DNA of 64,000 nucleotides from Salinisphaera hydrothermalis C41B8 (GTDB lineage: Bacteria > Pseudomonadota > Gammaproteobacteria > Nevskiales > Salinisphaeraceae), in NCBI RefSeq assembly GCF_000732535.1, contig NZ_APNK01000005.1, forward strand, positions 62,001 through 126,000, written 5' to 3'. The notes beneath the pieces were generated by a model. The model was not told the DNA's origin and searched no databases. It saw only the letters and a list, made by a program, of their open reading frames with translations. This document shows, one piece after another, positions 33,975 to 40,861 of the stretch. Each line of letters starts with the position of its first letter. Within the stretch, counting starts at the first letter, position 1. A program made the translations under genes and the position numbers.

Positions 33975-34429
33975 TCGTCCCGGTGTTCAGGCCGGATATA
34001 CCGGACGCGCACCTCGGTCTCGGTCGGAATGGCCGAACCGTTCGGCCCCGACAGCTCACGCTTGTTCGTGTAGCTGCCGCCGCACTCCTTCGCAACCTGT
34101 TCGAGCAGCTGACTGGCCAGCTGGTAGTTGCGCATCTGCTCGGCCTTGTCGGCCATCCGCTGCAGCCGCTTCAACCGGACCGCCTTGTTGGCTACCGGAA
34201 TCGCCGACGTGTCCTCGAGGAAGGTCTCGCGGGTGACCTTGAACAGATCCTTCCACTTCTGCGCTAGCTGGTGGCCGCGCGAGCTGTTTGGGTCGTACGA
34301 ATGCGCCTGGCCGCGCGTGATCTCGATGCCGAATTCTTCTCGTACGGAGTTGGCAACGTCCGTGGGCGTCTCGTAGCACGCAAGCTGCGTGACGATGTGC
34401 TGTTTCACGTTGTCCTTGAGCGTCGGCAT
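33971..34429 (-). CDS. terS: Small terminase subunit (DUF2280)
   Basis: A 152-residue protein. MPTLKDNVKQHIVTQLACYE, then TPTDVANSVREEFGIEITRG and KAVRLKRLQRMADKAEQMRN, LASQLLEQVAKECGG match DUF2280. That family is the helix-turn-helix small terminase of many temperate phages. The N-terminal helices would recognise the packaging site; the central helical part would form the ring. It overlaps the large terminase start by ATGA. The packaging signal itself is not apparent. Confidence 0.87.
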   Translation of the reverse strand: MPTLKDNVKQHIVTQLACYETPTDVANSVREEFGIEITRGQAHSYDPNSSRGHQLAQKWKDLFKVTRETFLEDTSAIPVANKAVRLKRLQRMADKAEQMRNYQLASQLLEQVAKECGGSYTNKRELSGPNGSAIPTETEVRVRYIRPEHRDE

Positions 34430-34435
34430 AACTGC

Positions 34436-34741
34436 TTATGGTCTGTGTCGGGTCTGGCTGGAAGGCGCATACAGAACCGCACTTGGTCGCGGAATATTGG
34501 ATGCGAGAATCGGTGGGCAATTACTCCGCGGCGCAGCCACGAAGGTTCGCTCTATCCGATCTCTTTGCGCAGACCAGTTTCGATGCGCTGCGGCGGGTGT
34601 CGGCCCAATGGCTACACACATCACAGGATGAGTGTTCCGGCAACGCCACCACGTAACGGGCTTGCCCAGAATTACTTGCTGCCAACGATCCAGATGAGGC
34701 TTTGCGTCACCCATCATCGGAAACTTCGATCGCTTGCTCAT
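34436..34741 (-). CDS. Hypothetical protein upstream of terminase
   Basis: A 101-residue protein starting MSKRSKFPMMGDAKPHLDRW. Its ATG makes an ATGA overlap with the stop of the metallopeptidase gene, and it ends 6 nt before the small terminase, so it fits the operon. The middle has WWRCRNTHPVMCVAIGPTPA, then AAHRNWSAQRDRIERTFV; the C-terminus is Pro/Ser-rich. I do not recognise it. The reading frame is less biased than neighbours, so it may be a decayed gene. Confidence 0.55.
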   Translation of the reverse strand: MSKRSKFPMMGDAKPHLDRWQQVILGKPVTWWRCRNTHPVMCVAIGPTPAAAHRNWSAQRDRIERTFVAAPRSNCPPILASNIPRPSAVLYAPSSQTRHRP

Positions 34742-35382
34742 CACGCCACCTTCAGACAGTTGCCACACGCCCGGGCTACCGAGGCCCGGCCAACAGTCGG
34801 CTCGCTACTCGCCGCGGCCACGAACTCGGCCGTCGCCTGATCGGGCGGGCCGTACCGACGCACCACGCTCGTGAACTCCTCCACGTCATGCCCGCGGATC
34901 GTGAACTTCGGCATCCCCTCCTGCGTGAACTTCGGCGCCCCGTTCTCATCCTCGGCCTGGGCGCAGTGCAGTAGCTCGTGCTCGACCAGCGCGCAGAACT
35001 CCAGATCGGAACACTGGGCGCAGTAGTGGGCATCCAGCGTGATCAGAAACGCCGGCATCTCATCGAACCACTCGAGCAGCTGCTGGTTGATGCGCTCCTT
35101 GAGCCACTTGCCGCCCGGCACCGACGGCGGGCAGGTCTCAGCCTGGCCGAGCACGACGCGGCCCTTCTTGCGATTCAAGGCGCCCGCCCACAGAAAGCCG
35201 ATCGAGGCGAACTCGAGGTGGACGTGCTCTTCGTTGAACAGCGGGCCGCCCTCCACGATGAACGTCGCCCTCGCCCACTCGGCGAGCATCGGATCCGGAG
35301 CGAAAGAGATGTTGGCATCGAACGCCGGTGCATCCGGGTCGATCAACCGGGCCGGCGGCATGGGGCGTTGCAGATCATCCAC
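34741..35382 (-). CDS. Putative phage metallopeptidase
   Basis: About 213 residues from a GTG (35382) that overlaps the previous stop; AGGGG lies upstream. The zinc motif HELLH sits in LVEHELLHCAQAED, and a third candidate ligand is in RGHDVEEF. Between the strands there is a CAQCSDLEFC pair. This is the pattern of the putative phage metallopeptidase family found near terminase genes. The family has no proven substrate; a role in prohead maturation or in modifying host proteins is possible. The ATG at 35361 is an alternative start. Confidence 0.82.
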   Translation of the reverse strand: MDDLQRPMPPARLIDPDAPAFDANISFAPDPMLAEWARATFIVEGGPLFNEEHVHLEFASIGFLWAGALNRKKGRVVLGQAETCPPSVPGGKWLKERINQQLLEWFDEMPAFLITLDAHYCAQCSDLEFCALVEHELLHCAQAEDENGAPKFTQEGMPKFTIRGHDVEEFTSVVRRYGPPDQATAEFVAAASSEPTVGRASVARACGNCLKVA

Positions 35383-35725
35383 GTTCGGCCCCCGCTGCCA
35401 GTGCGTCGGCAATCGCCGCACGTGTACGGCTGAACACGATATCGCCACACCGGCCGGGCCGGCTCTCGTCCCACAGGCTGGCGATGAACAGGTCGTCCGA
35501 TAGATCGATGCTCACCGAGAACTTCTCGCCGGCACGCTGGCAGGTGATGTCGTAGAGCACGCCGCCGTTGTCACAGGACCGCGCTCTCGATCGTTCGAAC
35601 TCGGCGCCTTCGACGACGGCCGCCGTCTTGGCAATCGTGTCGAGCATCCCGTGGATATCGGCCAGGTTCTCGTCGTAGTCGACACCCATGTCGGCCAGCG
35701 GGTCAGCCAAATACTCGCGACTCAT
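35375..35725 (-). CDS. Hypothetical protein
   Basis: A 116-residue protein read from MSREYLADPLADMGVDYDEN. The body has IHGMLDTIAKTAAVVEGAEF, then DNGGVLYDITCQRAGEKFSV and LSDDLFIASLWDESRPG. It is acidic and looks globular, with no motif I can name. It starts 1 nt after the zinc-ribbon gene stop. Confidence 0.65.
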   Translation of the reverse strand: MSREYLADPLADMGVDYDENLADIHGMLDTIAKTAAVVEGAEFERSRARSCDNGGVLYDITCQRAGEKFSVSIDLSDDLFIASLWDESRPGRCGDIVFSRTRAAIADALAAGAERG

Positions 35726-35726
35726 G

Positions 35727-36044
35727 TCAGCTCCAGTCCGCGGCCGCGATCTCGTCATAGCCGATCTCGACGCCGCACGAGATGCACAGCAGACCGTCGA
35801 CCTTCGCGCGGAAAGCGTCGCAACCGCACTTGCACACCCAGATCGGCACGCCGTCCGCGGGCGTGCACGTCGCCTTCATGACGCCCGCGTGGCATCCACA
35901 TCCCGGGCATTCCAGCTCGGCGACATGCCCGACCGGCGTCACCGCCACCCACTCATGCCGGCACCGCATGCACAGCGCCTCGCCCGAAACGTGCGGGCTG
36001 CGCTCGGTGCGCACCTCATCGAGACTCACCACCTTGTCATTCAT
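35727..36044 (-). CDS. Zinc-ribbon protein
   Basis: A 105-residue protein with four Cys pairs: CMRCRHEW, ECPGCGCHAG, CKCGCDAF and CISCGVEIGYD. Together they predict two zinc ribbons separated by a short linker. Such proteins occur in phage late regions and may bind nucleic acid or act as assembly or regulatory factors. It overlaps the o-spanin stop by 8 nt. Confidence 0.75.
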   Translation of the reverse strand: MNDKVVSLDEVRTERSPHVSGEALCMRCRHEWVAVTPVGHVAELECPGCGCHAGVMKATCTPADGVPIWVCKCGCDAFRAKVDGLLCISCGVEIGYDEIAAADWS

Positions 36045-36372
36045 GGTCGGGCGCCTCTGTCTGGCCGGATGTCGCCCAGGCCTGCCATTCCTCGATGCGG
36101 TCGACCGGCGTATCGATCGCCTGCCAGAACTGCTTGAGGCCCGCCCGGGTCACGCCCAGCACGGCCTTCGGGTCATCGGGGGCCACGAATATCTGGCTGG
36201 GCGGCCCATCCGGGTACAGCGGCGCCATCAGGAAATCCGGCGGCGTCGGCCGGACGTATACCGGCTCCTTCACCGTCACGGTTTCGACCCGCGTCTTCGG
36301 CTCGGGCGCCGACGCGCATGCGGCGAGCAATACGCAGGCGGTGCCGGCCGCTATCAGGGCGCGACGACTCAT
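36037..36372 (-). CDS. o-spanin outer-membrane lipoprotein
   Basis: A 111-residue protein. MSRRALIAAGTACVLLAACA is a lipoprotein signal with lipobox L-A-A-C (Cys19). The mature part begins SAPEPKTRVETVTVKEPVYV, a Pro/Val-rich stretch typical of o-spanins, followed by PPDFLMAPLYPDG and a C-terminal helix. The start overlaps the i-spanin stop by ATGA. Together they would fuse the inner and outer membranes in the last step of lysis. Confidence 0.83.
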   Translation of the reverse strand: MSRRALIAAGTACVLLAACASAPEPKTRVETVTVKEPVYVRPTPPDFLMAPLYPDGPPSQIFVAPDDPKAVLGVTRAGLKQFWQAIDTPVDRIEEWQAWATSGQTEAPDHE

Positions 36373-36770
36373 TGCCCCACCTCGCTGAGTCGATCGCGCA
36401 CCGCCGCGTTGACCTGATCCGGCTGGATATCGTCGGGGATCTTGCGCGAATGGTCGGCGTGCTCGGCATGCAGCTCGGCCGCGGTCGCATCGGCCTGATT
36501 TGACAGCGCGGCTTGCTCGCTGGCCATGCGATCCACGGCCGCCGATTGCTCGGCCAGCTTGTGCTTGAGCGCATCGCGGTTGTTCACCACCGCCTGCTTG
36601 TCGGCACGGCAGTTCGCGAGGTTCTTCTCGGCTGTGGCCACGGCGGCATCGAGCGACTTGCCATGCACGTACTGCACGGCGTTGATTCCGCCCGAGGCGA
36701 TCAACAGGCTGGCCAGGCCGCCGGCGATGAATTGCCACACCTTCGATGTGATCGACGACAATCCGAGCAT
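36369..36770 (-). CDS. i-spanin inner-membrane subunit
   Basis: A 133-residue protein starting MLGLSSITSKVWQF, with GGAGG 6 nt upstream. One N-terminal transmembrane helix (about 10-28, FIAGGLASLLIASGGINAV) is followed by a long periplasmic coiled coil (KSLDAAVATAEKNLANCRAD, then KLAEQSAAVDRMASEQAALS). This is i-spanin topology. It starts 2 nt after the endolysin stop and overlaps the o-spanin. Confidence 0.83.
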   Translation of the reverse strand: MLGLSSITSKVWQFIAGGLASLLIASGGINAVQYVHGKSLDAAVATAEKNLANCRADKQAVVNNRDALKHKLAEQSAAVDRMASEQAALSNQADATAAELHAEHADHSRKIPDDIQPDQVNAAVRDRLSEVGQ

Positions 36771-36772
36771 CG

Positions 36773-37357
36773 CTATCCTCCGCCCCATCGCATCGCGCGC
36801 CACCAGCGCCAGATGCGCCGGACGTATTCTCTGGTCTGCCGAGCATTGGCCCGACCGGTCACCCCGGGCAGTGCCCGGATGATCGGGCAGTAGTCGAGCG
36901 CGCCACCCGCGCGCCGCTGCGCCCGCAAAAGACTGCCGAGGCCAGCGTTGTACGATGCGAGCGCCAGCGAATGGCGGTCGTGCTCCGGGCGCGGCGACGA
37001 CCACGAGGCGCGAAGCGTCTGGTCGTACCAAGCGCCGGCCGGGATGGCATACCGCGGCATCCACCGGGTGGCCCCGGCCGGTAGCCCCATGCGTTTCGCG
37101 ACATCCGCCCAGCTAGCCGGCATGAACTGCGCGATGCCGCCGGCGCCTACACCGGATGCCGCTCGCGGATCGAGGTTCGACTCCTGCCAGTACTGGGCTT
37201 TCAGGATCTGCCAGCCCCAGGCCTGGGCGGCAACCGGCATATACCGCTCAGCCGCCCGCCTTATCTGGGCGTCGTATGTGTCAGGAAAGGCATACGGCTG
37301 CGAGATAGGCAACAGCCAGAAAACGCAGACCGAAATACACAGCACTCGCCGTCGCAT
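36773..37357 (-). CDS. Endolysin: secreted lytic transglycosylase (SLT type)
   Basis: A 194-residue protein from MRRRVLCISVCVFWLLP. That is a cleavable-looking signal peptide (about residues 1-23), so export would be by Sec rather than by holin. The catalytic domain has YWQESNLDPRAASG (the Glu of QES is the SLT acid), then VGAGGIAQFMPASWADVA and LALASYNAGLGSLLRAQ (the NAG loop). These are the standard SLT/goose-lysozyme motifs. The start lies 77 nt inside the holin reading frame. It should cleave the glycan strands of peptidoglycan. Confidence 0.83.
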   Translation of the reverse strand: MRRRVLCISVCVFWLLPISQPYAFPDTYDAQIRRAAERYMPVAAQAWGWQILKAQYWQESNLDPRAASGVGAGGIAQFMPASWADVAKRMGLPAGATRWMPRYAIPAGAWYDQTLRASWSSPRPEHDRHSLALASYNAGLGSLLRAQRRAGGALDYCPIIRALPGVTGRANARQTREYVRRIWRWWRAMRWGGG

Positions 37358-37604
37358 TGGCTTCCATCCGGTTGTAGATCGCACGCCAGTCGAATTCGCC
37401 CACGACGTCGAGCAGCCGCAGGACCGCGAACACCGCGACGATCGCGATGCCAAATCGCATCAGGGACACGAACACGCTCACCGTCGACATCTGGGTCAGG
37501 CTCGCGCTATCCATCGACGGCAGCATCCACACGATCAGAACGGCCAGGATGGCGACCAGAAGCGCCGCGACTTCGAGCCACCGCTTTTTCAGAAAATCCC
37601 GCAT
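37281..37604 (-). CDS. Holin
   Basis: A 107-residue protein from the ATG at 37604 (GGAG 7 nt before). It has three hydrophobic segments: about 9-27 (WLEVAALLVAILAVLIVWML), about 44-62 (LMRFGIAIVAVFAVLRLL) and about 86-104 (VYFGLRFLAVAYLAAVCL). A charged N-terminus (MRDFLKKR) precedes the first. A small three-helix membrane protein first in the lysis cassette is the expected class I holin. The 77-nt overlap with the endolysin is unusual in size. Confidence 0.78.
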   Translation of the reverse strand: MRDFLKKRWLEVAALLVAILAVLIVWMLPSMDSASLTQMSTVSVFVSLMRFGIAIVAVFAVLRLLDVVGEFDWRAIYNRMEANATASAVYFGLRFLAVAYLAAVCLS

Positions 37605-37620
37605 GAACAACTCCGTGCAT

Positions 37621-37648
37621 AAAAAAGGGCGACCGTCGGGCCGCCCTG
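37621..37648 (-). terminator. Intrinsic terminator upstream of lysis genes
   Basis: On the minus strand AGGGCG/CGCCCT with a GGCCCGACGGT loop is followed by six T, just before the holin start. Its place, between the early operon and the first lysis gene, is like lambda tR'. An antiterminator would then be needed for late expression; I could not identify one. Confidence 0.7.
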
Positions 37649-37826
37649 ATCGCGCTGTTGCCGGGAGGAGAAACCAGCAAACCCGCTAGAGATTTAATTG
37701 TCCGTCGCGGTGCCGCGTGGCTCTACCGAATCTGAGAGTCGCCAGCTCTAGCCCGTCGTGGCGGGGCGATTTACGGGCCGTACCGAGACAGCTACGCTTG
37801 CCCCTTCCAGCATTGAGGGAGGAGAA

Positions 37827-38288
37827 ATGGACGATTACCTGCGCCAGCTGTTCAATATCCAGAAATTTCAGGTACTTTCGCACTTCGTAGACGAGACGAA
37901 AGAACGCGGCATCGCACCGGCCTACGCGTTTGCGTGGGAAGCAGAGATCTACCCCATCTATCACGAATCAACGCCGTGGCATAAGGGATACGACGGATGC
38001 TTCAGGCAAACCAAAGAGGACACCGAGAACCTGTTCATGCGGCTCGCCGAAGCTCGGGACCAAAAGGAATCGCTGACCTTCTATGACCTTGAGGGTGAAC
38101 TCAGAATTCACGGCGATTCCCGCGAAGATGGGCCCTGGGATCGGCTCAGTCTAATTTCCACATGCCGATATTTTTGCCTATCCGGGACGCTGAATCCGAA
38201 AGTTTGGACGACCCTGACCAGCAGCGCACCGGGCGAGGCATCTATGATTCATGAGAAATTCACGGCTTCAGACGTCTTTTTCGTCTGA
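37827..38288 (+). CDS. Hypothetical moron protein
   Basis: A 153-residue protein with a strong ribosome binding site (GGGAGGAGAA, then ATG). It begins MDDYLRQLFNIQKFQVLSHF and has aromatic-rich stretches (AYAFAWEAEIYPIYHES, then YFCLSGTLNPKVW). It is opposite in strand to the lysis and RusA genes on both sides and is less GC-rich than they are. No family is recognised. The position and own ribosome site suggest expression in the lysogen. A weak candidate promoter (TTTACG, 16 nt, CTACGC) lies about 35-60 nt upstream. Confidence 0.72.
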   Translation: MDDYLRQLFNIQKFQVLSHFVDETKERGIAPAYAFAWEAEIYPIYHESTPWHKGYDGCFRQTKEDTENLFMRLAEARDQKESLTFYDLEGELRIHGDSREDGPWDRLSLISTCRYFCLSGTLNPKVWTTLTSSAPGEASMIHEKFTASDVFFV

Positions 38289-38304
38289 CCGCATCATCGG
38301 CCTT

Positions 38305-38502
38305 CTACGGGCGACGATCGACCGGGTGGGCATTCTGGCCGATGCGCACCCGATCACGACAAAACGAAACGACCGCCCGGCACGCTTCGCAAGTCACCGG
38401 CGGGGGCCCGTCGGTCATCCGGCACCCCGGCCCGGCCTGCACACCGCACAGTGTTTCATCAGGCCGGGCCGGATGCTGCACATGAATCTGTGGTTCGCTC
38501 AC
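38305..38502 (-). CDS. Small Cys/His-rich protein
   Basis: A 65-residue protein from a GTG overlapping the RusA-like stop (GTGA). CGVQAGPGCRMTDGPPPVTC, then EACRAVVSFCRDR gives four or five Cys in a zinc-finger-like spacing. Similar small proteins follow phage early genes. It ends 17 nt from the convergent moron stop. Confidence 0.65.
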   Translation of the reverse strand: MSEPQIHVQHPARPDETLCGVQAGPGCRMTDGPPPVTCEACRAVVSFCRDRVRIGQNAHPVDRRP

Positions 38503-38843
38503 TTACCTTGCTCCAAGCAGGCAGCGATCGTGATCACTACGCCGTACTGCCGTGGCCGCCCGCGACGCTGGGCATAGCGCCACTCCACACGTGAGTCGCG
38601 GTCATCAATACCCAGCCGGTCGGCGACACCATCGCGGATGGACTTCATCGCGCCCTGCAGGTTGTCGCCGTCGAGCGTGCCCGGAGATACACGCGTCAAC
38701 GTCACCACGCACGGCAGGTCATGGCGGCGCGTCGCCATATAAGCGGCTCGACGTTCTGCTTTCGCCTGGCGGTGCCGGGCCGCCCAGTGCTTGCGGTCGT
38801 TCAGTTTGCTGGTCGTGCGTAGCGGTAGGCGGTATTCCGTCAT
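38499..38843 (-). CDS. rusA: RusA-like Holliday junction resolvase
   Basis: A 114-residue protein. It has MTEYRLPLRTTSKLNDRKHW, then VVTLTRVSPGTLDGDNLQGA, MKSIRDGVADRLGIDDRDSR and VEWRYAQRRGRPRQYGVVIT. The conserved D-G-D-N and D-D-R-D acidic residues are those of RusA metal sites. RusA cuts four-way junctions to produce packaging-ready concatemers. It is the usual late-early gene after the nin region. ATGA overlaps join it to both neighbours. Confidence 0.85.
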   Translation of the reverse strand: MTEYRLPLRTTSKLNDRKHWAARHRQAKAERRAAYMATRRHDLPCVVTLTRVSPGTLDGDNLQGAMKSIRDGVADRLGIDDRDSRVEWRYAQRRGRPRQYGVVITIAACLEQGK

Positions 38844-39046
38844 GACCCCTGTTCCTTGAGCATCGATTTAGCCCGCTCGCCAACGGCCCGGGCAGTCAGC
38901 GGCCCGTACTCGGATTTAATCTCTGCCATGCGTGGCGCGCGGCGTTCGCCGTTGCCCAGTGCGACAACTTCCCGGGCCAGCCGATCGATCTCCGGTGGCA
39001 GGGTCATGGGCACGGATACCCAGCCTTGGTGCTCGGCGATGTTCAT
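38840..39046 (-). CDS. Small helical protein, possibly nucleic-acid binding
   Basis: A 68-residue protein starting MNIAEHQGWVSVPMTLPPE. The second half (APRMAEIKSEYGPLTARAVG, then ERAKSMLKEQGS) could form a short helix-turn-helix. It overlaps both neighbours by ATGA. No firm family. By position it could be a late regulator, but no such motif is visible. Confidence 0.6.
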   Translation of the reverse strand: MNIAEHQGWVSVPMTLPPEIDRLAREVVALGNGERRAPRMAEIKSEYGPLTARAVGERAKSMLKEQGS

Positions 39047-39243
39047 CTCTCGCCCCGGCGCTTGGCTCGAACGATCGCCAGCGGCGTCGGAGTGCCGGCC
39101 TTGCACTTTTCGCTGCAGAATTTCGCTACCGTGTCGTTCTCGTGATCGAACTCATTGCCGTACCACGACCAGTTCGGTCCCCACGCGCTTTCTTTGCCGC
39201 ATCGGTCGCAACGATGAATACGGCGTGGCCCGTAGTTACTCAT
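39043..39243 (-). CDS. Small zinc-finger protein
   Basis: A 66-residue protein: RIHRCDRCGKESAWGPNW, then DTVAKFCSEKCKAGTPTPL. Two CxxC pairs about 25 residues apart form a zinc finger of the type seen in many small phage proteins. Chained to neighbours by ATGA overlaps. Confidence 0.72.
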   Translation of the reverse strand: MSNYGPRRIHRCDRCGKESAWGPNWSWYGNEFDHENDTVAKFCSEKCKAGTPTPLAIVRAKRRGER

Positions 39244-39464
39244 GCCGGCAGCCCAGGCAACCGCACCTCGCCATAGTTAGGCCAGGCACTGTCGTCCGGT
39301 ACGCCGCGCGCCAGTCGCTCGGCGAGTTGCGTTGTGGTCAGCACGTCGGACAGCAGCCCGCGCGTATCGCCGCGCCGGTCGTGCTTTTCGACGCTCACCA
39401 GCAGGCACGCCACGACCTCGCGCGCTTCTTCGCCGGTTAGTCCGTTGGCGATGGGATGGTTCAC
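39240..39464 (-). CDS. Small hypothetical early protein
   Basis: A 74-residue protein from a GTG overlapping the previous stop. It reads ANGLTGEEAREVVACLLVSV, then DTRGLLSDVLTTTQLAERLA. It looks mainly helical. No known motif; coding is supported by the chain of start-stop overlaps. Confidence 0.62.
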   Translation of the reverse strand: MNHPIANGLTGEEAREVVACLLVSVEKHDRRGDTRGLLSDVLTTTQLAERLARGVPDDSAWPNYGEVRLPGLPA

Positions 39465-39724
39465 AATATCCCCCTGATTGCGTCAGACAATTCATGAGCA
39501 AAAGGCGAAAACCAAATCGCCAACCCCAGCGCGAACGCACCGATCACCACGCTTTCGGACCAGCCTTGATAGGCCATTGGGAATCCAGAAATGGCGATCG
39601 CAAGCCCCGAGTTGAAAACCGATTCATCGTCGGGCGTATCGATATCGATCCAGGCTGGAAGTGCGACTTGGGCGCACGCCTTATCCAGAGCGTCACGAGT
39701 CACGCCATGCAGATAGACGCTCAT
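39461..39724 (-). CDS. Small membrane protein (hypothetical)
   Basis: An 87-residue protein: MSVYLHGVTRDALDKACAQV, then a soluble part and one C-terminal hydrophobic segment (about 61-75, SVVIGAFALGLAIWFSPF). It overlaps neighbours by ATGA or GTGA. Function unknown. Confidence 0.62.
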   Translation of the reverse strand: MSVYLHGVTRDALDKACAQVALPAWIDIDTPDDESVFNSGLAIAISGFPMAYQGWSESVVIGAFALGLAIWFSPFAHELSDAIRGIL

Positions 39725-39831
39725 GCCGCCCACCTCGATTCCAGCGCCCGAAGCGTCAACGCCAGCAGGTCGAGTTCCTCGATCTTCGCGATACGCAGCA
39801 ACGAGCGGCTTCCGTGGATACGTTTCTTCAT
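39721..39831 (-). CDS. Very small protein in the ninB-rusA operon
   Basis: A 36-residue protein (MKKRIHGSRSLLRIAKIEEL, then DLLALTLRALESRWAA). Both ends form ATGA overlaps, one with the HNH gene and one with the membrane protein gene, which is the main support for it being translated. Confidence 0.55.
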   Translation of the reverse strand: MKKRIHGSRSLLRIAKIEELDLLALTLRALESRWAA

Positions 39832-40571
39832 TTCCTGGCCTCGTCGATAATGTCGAGCGCACCCGATATATCGCCAGCTTCCGCCGCCGAAACGAAAGCC
39901 TCTAAATCGAAACTATCTGGGATCGGATCTGATTTTCTACCGAAAGCGCCATTCCGAGAAATAAACTTCTCAGAAGAGATGGTCCCCTTGCGAAGATTGC
40001 AAGTGGGACATAGCCATTGAAGATTTTCGATATTATTTGTGCCGCCGCGAGATACGGGAACGACGTGATCTAAGTGTCGCGACGTAAGATGATGTCCACA
40101 ATAAGTACAACGCCAGTCTTGATGGCAGCACAAAGCTTCCAGCTCAACCTGGCTCGGAAATTTTCCCAAAGCGCGCTTCTCCGCTGCACGCTTTCTATTC
40201 CATGCCAGCTTTCTATCTAGCTTTTCACGCTTTGTTAGAAAGACTTTGTTTTTATTAGGTCGATTCTTCGACCTCCATTTTTCATTTGTTTTGCTGGCGC
40301 AAGAATCGCAATATGCCTGCAACGTGTTTTTACTAGAGTTTTTTGCACTTTTATTAACGCTGAAGAATTCAAACGATTTCCATTCATTACACTTTGCGCA
40401 TTTTTTCAGTTGCGCCGAGTCATCGTATATTTTTCTTCGATTTGAAGCGTCCCTACAAACTAAAGAACAGCATTTCTCGCCACGCAAAATTCTTGATTGC
40501 GGTAGATAGAATTCTTCTCCGCATTCCGCGCATATGACATCGGATCCTGATCGTGGCCTTCCTCGTTTCAT
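39828..40571 (-). CDS. HNH endonuclease with Cys-rich N-terminus
   Basis: A 247-residue protein. The N-terminal 110 residues have three Cys pairs (CAECGEEF, CAKCNEWKSFEFF, YCDSC), a zinc-ribbon array. The C-terminal HNH domain is CTYCGHHLTSRHLDHVVPVS, then GGTNNIENLQWLCPTCNLRK, with the catalytic D-H and a zinc pair CxxC/CxxC. The gene is far more AT-rich than the rest of the phage, with many AAA and TTT codons, suggesting recent acquisition. It is probably a free-standing homing-type nuclease, or an HNH with a packaging or recombination role. Confidence 0.82.
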   Translation of the reverse strand: MKRGRPRSGSDVICAECGEEFYLPQSRILRGEKCCSLVCRDASNRRKIYDDSAQLKKCAKCNEWKSFEFFSVNKSAKNSSKNTLQAYCDSCASKTNEKWRSKNRPNKNKVFLTKREKLDRKLAWNRKRAAEKRALGKFPSQVELEALCCHQDWRCTYCGHHLTSRHLDHVVPVSRGGTNNIENLQWLCPTCNLRKGTISSEKFISRNGAFGRKSDPIPDSFDLEAFVSAAEAGDISGALDIIDEARK

Positions 40572-40861
40572 TTTAGTCCCAGAACTCCAGACTGAATGAG
40601 CCGATCGTGCGTGATAGTGATCGCGCGGAAATGTAATTCTCGGCGCTCTGCTTTATCTAAATGCTTTCCATTATCAATTTCGTAGTGACATTCTGGACAA
40701 AGCGCTGCCGTGTTCCACGGATTGGATTTTTGCCCACCCCCTCTCAACATATTGCTGTGCGATACCTGCACTCCATACCGATTACACAAAACGCAGAATT
40801 CTAGAGACGCAACGGCTGAAAACCACTCGCGTTCGGCTTTGGTGGGTGGGCGCTTGCTCAT
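40568..40861 (-). CDS. Small HNH-type nuclease (Ref/DUF968-like)
   Basis: A 97-residue protein: EREWFSAVASLEFCVLCNRY, then VQVSHSNMLRGGGQKSNPW and TAALCPECHYEIDNGKHLD. The C-x-x-C ... S-H ... ALCPECH layout is that of small phage HNH proteins such as Ref or DUF968. It shares low GC with the HNH gene after it. Overlaps on both sides support coupled translation. Confidence 0.75.
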   Translation of the reverse strand: MSKRPPTKAEREWFSAVASLEFCVLCNRYGVQVSHSNMLRGGGQKSNPWNTAALCPECHYEIDNGKHLDKAERRELHFRAITITHDRLIQSGVLGLK

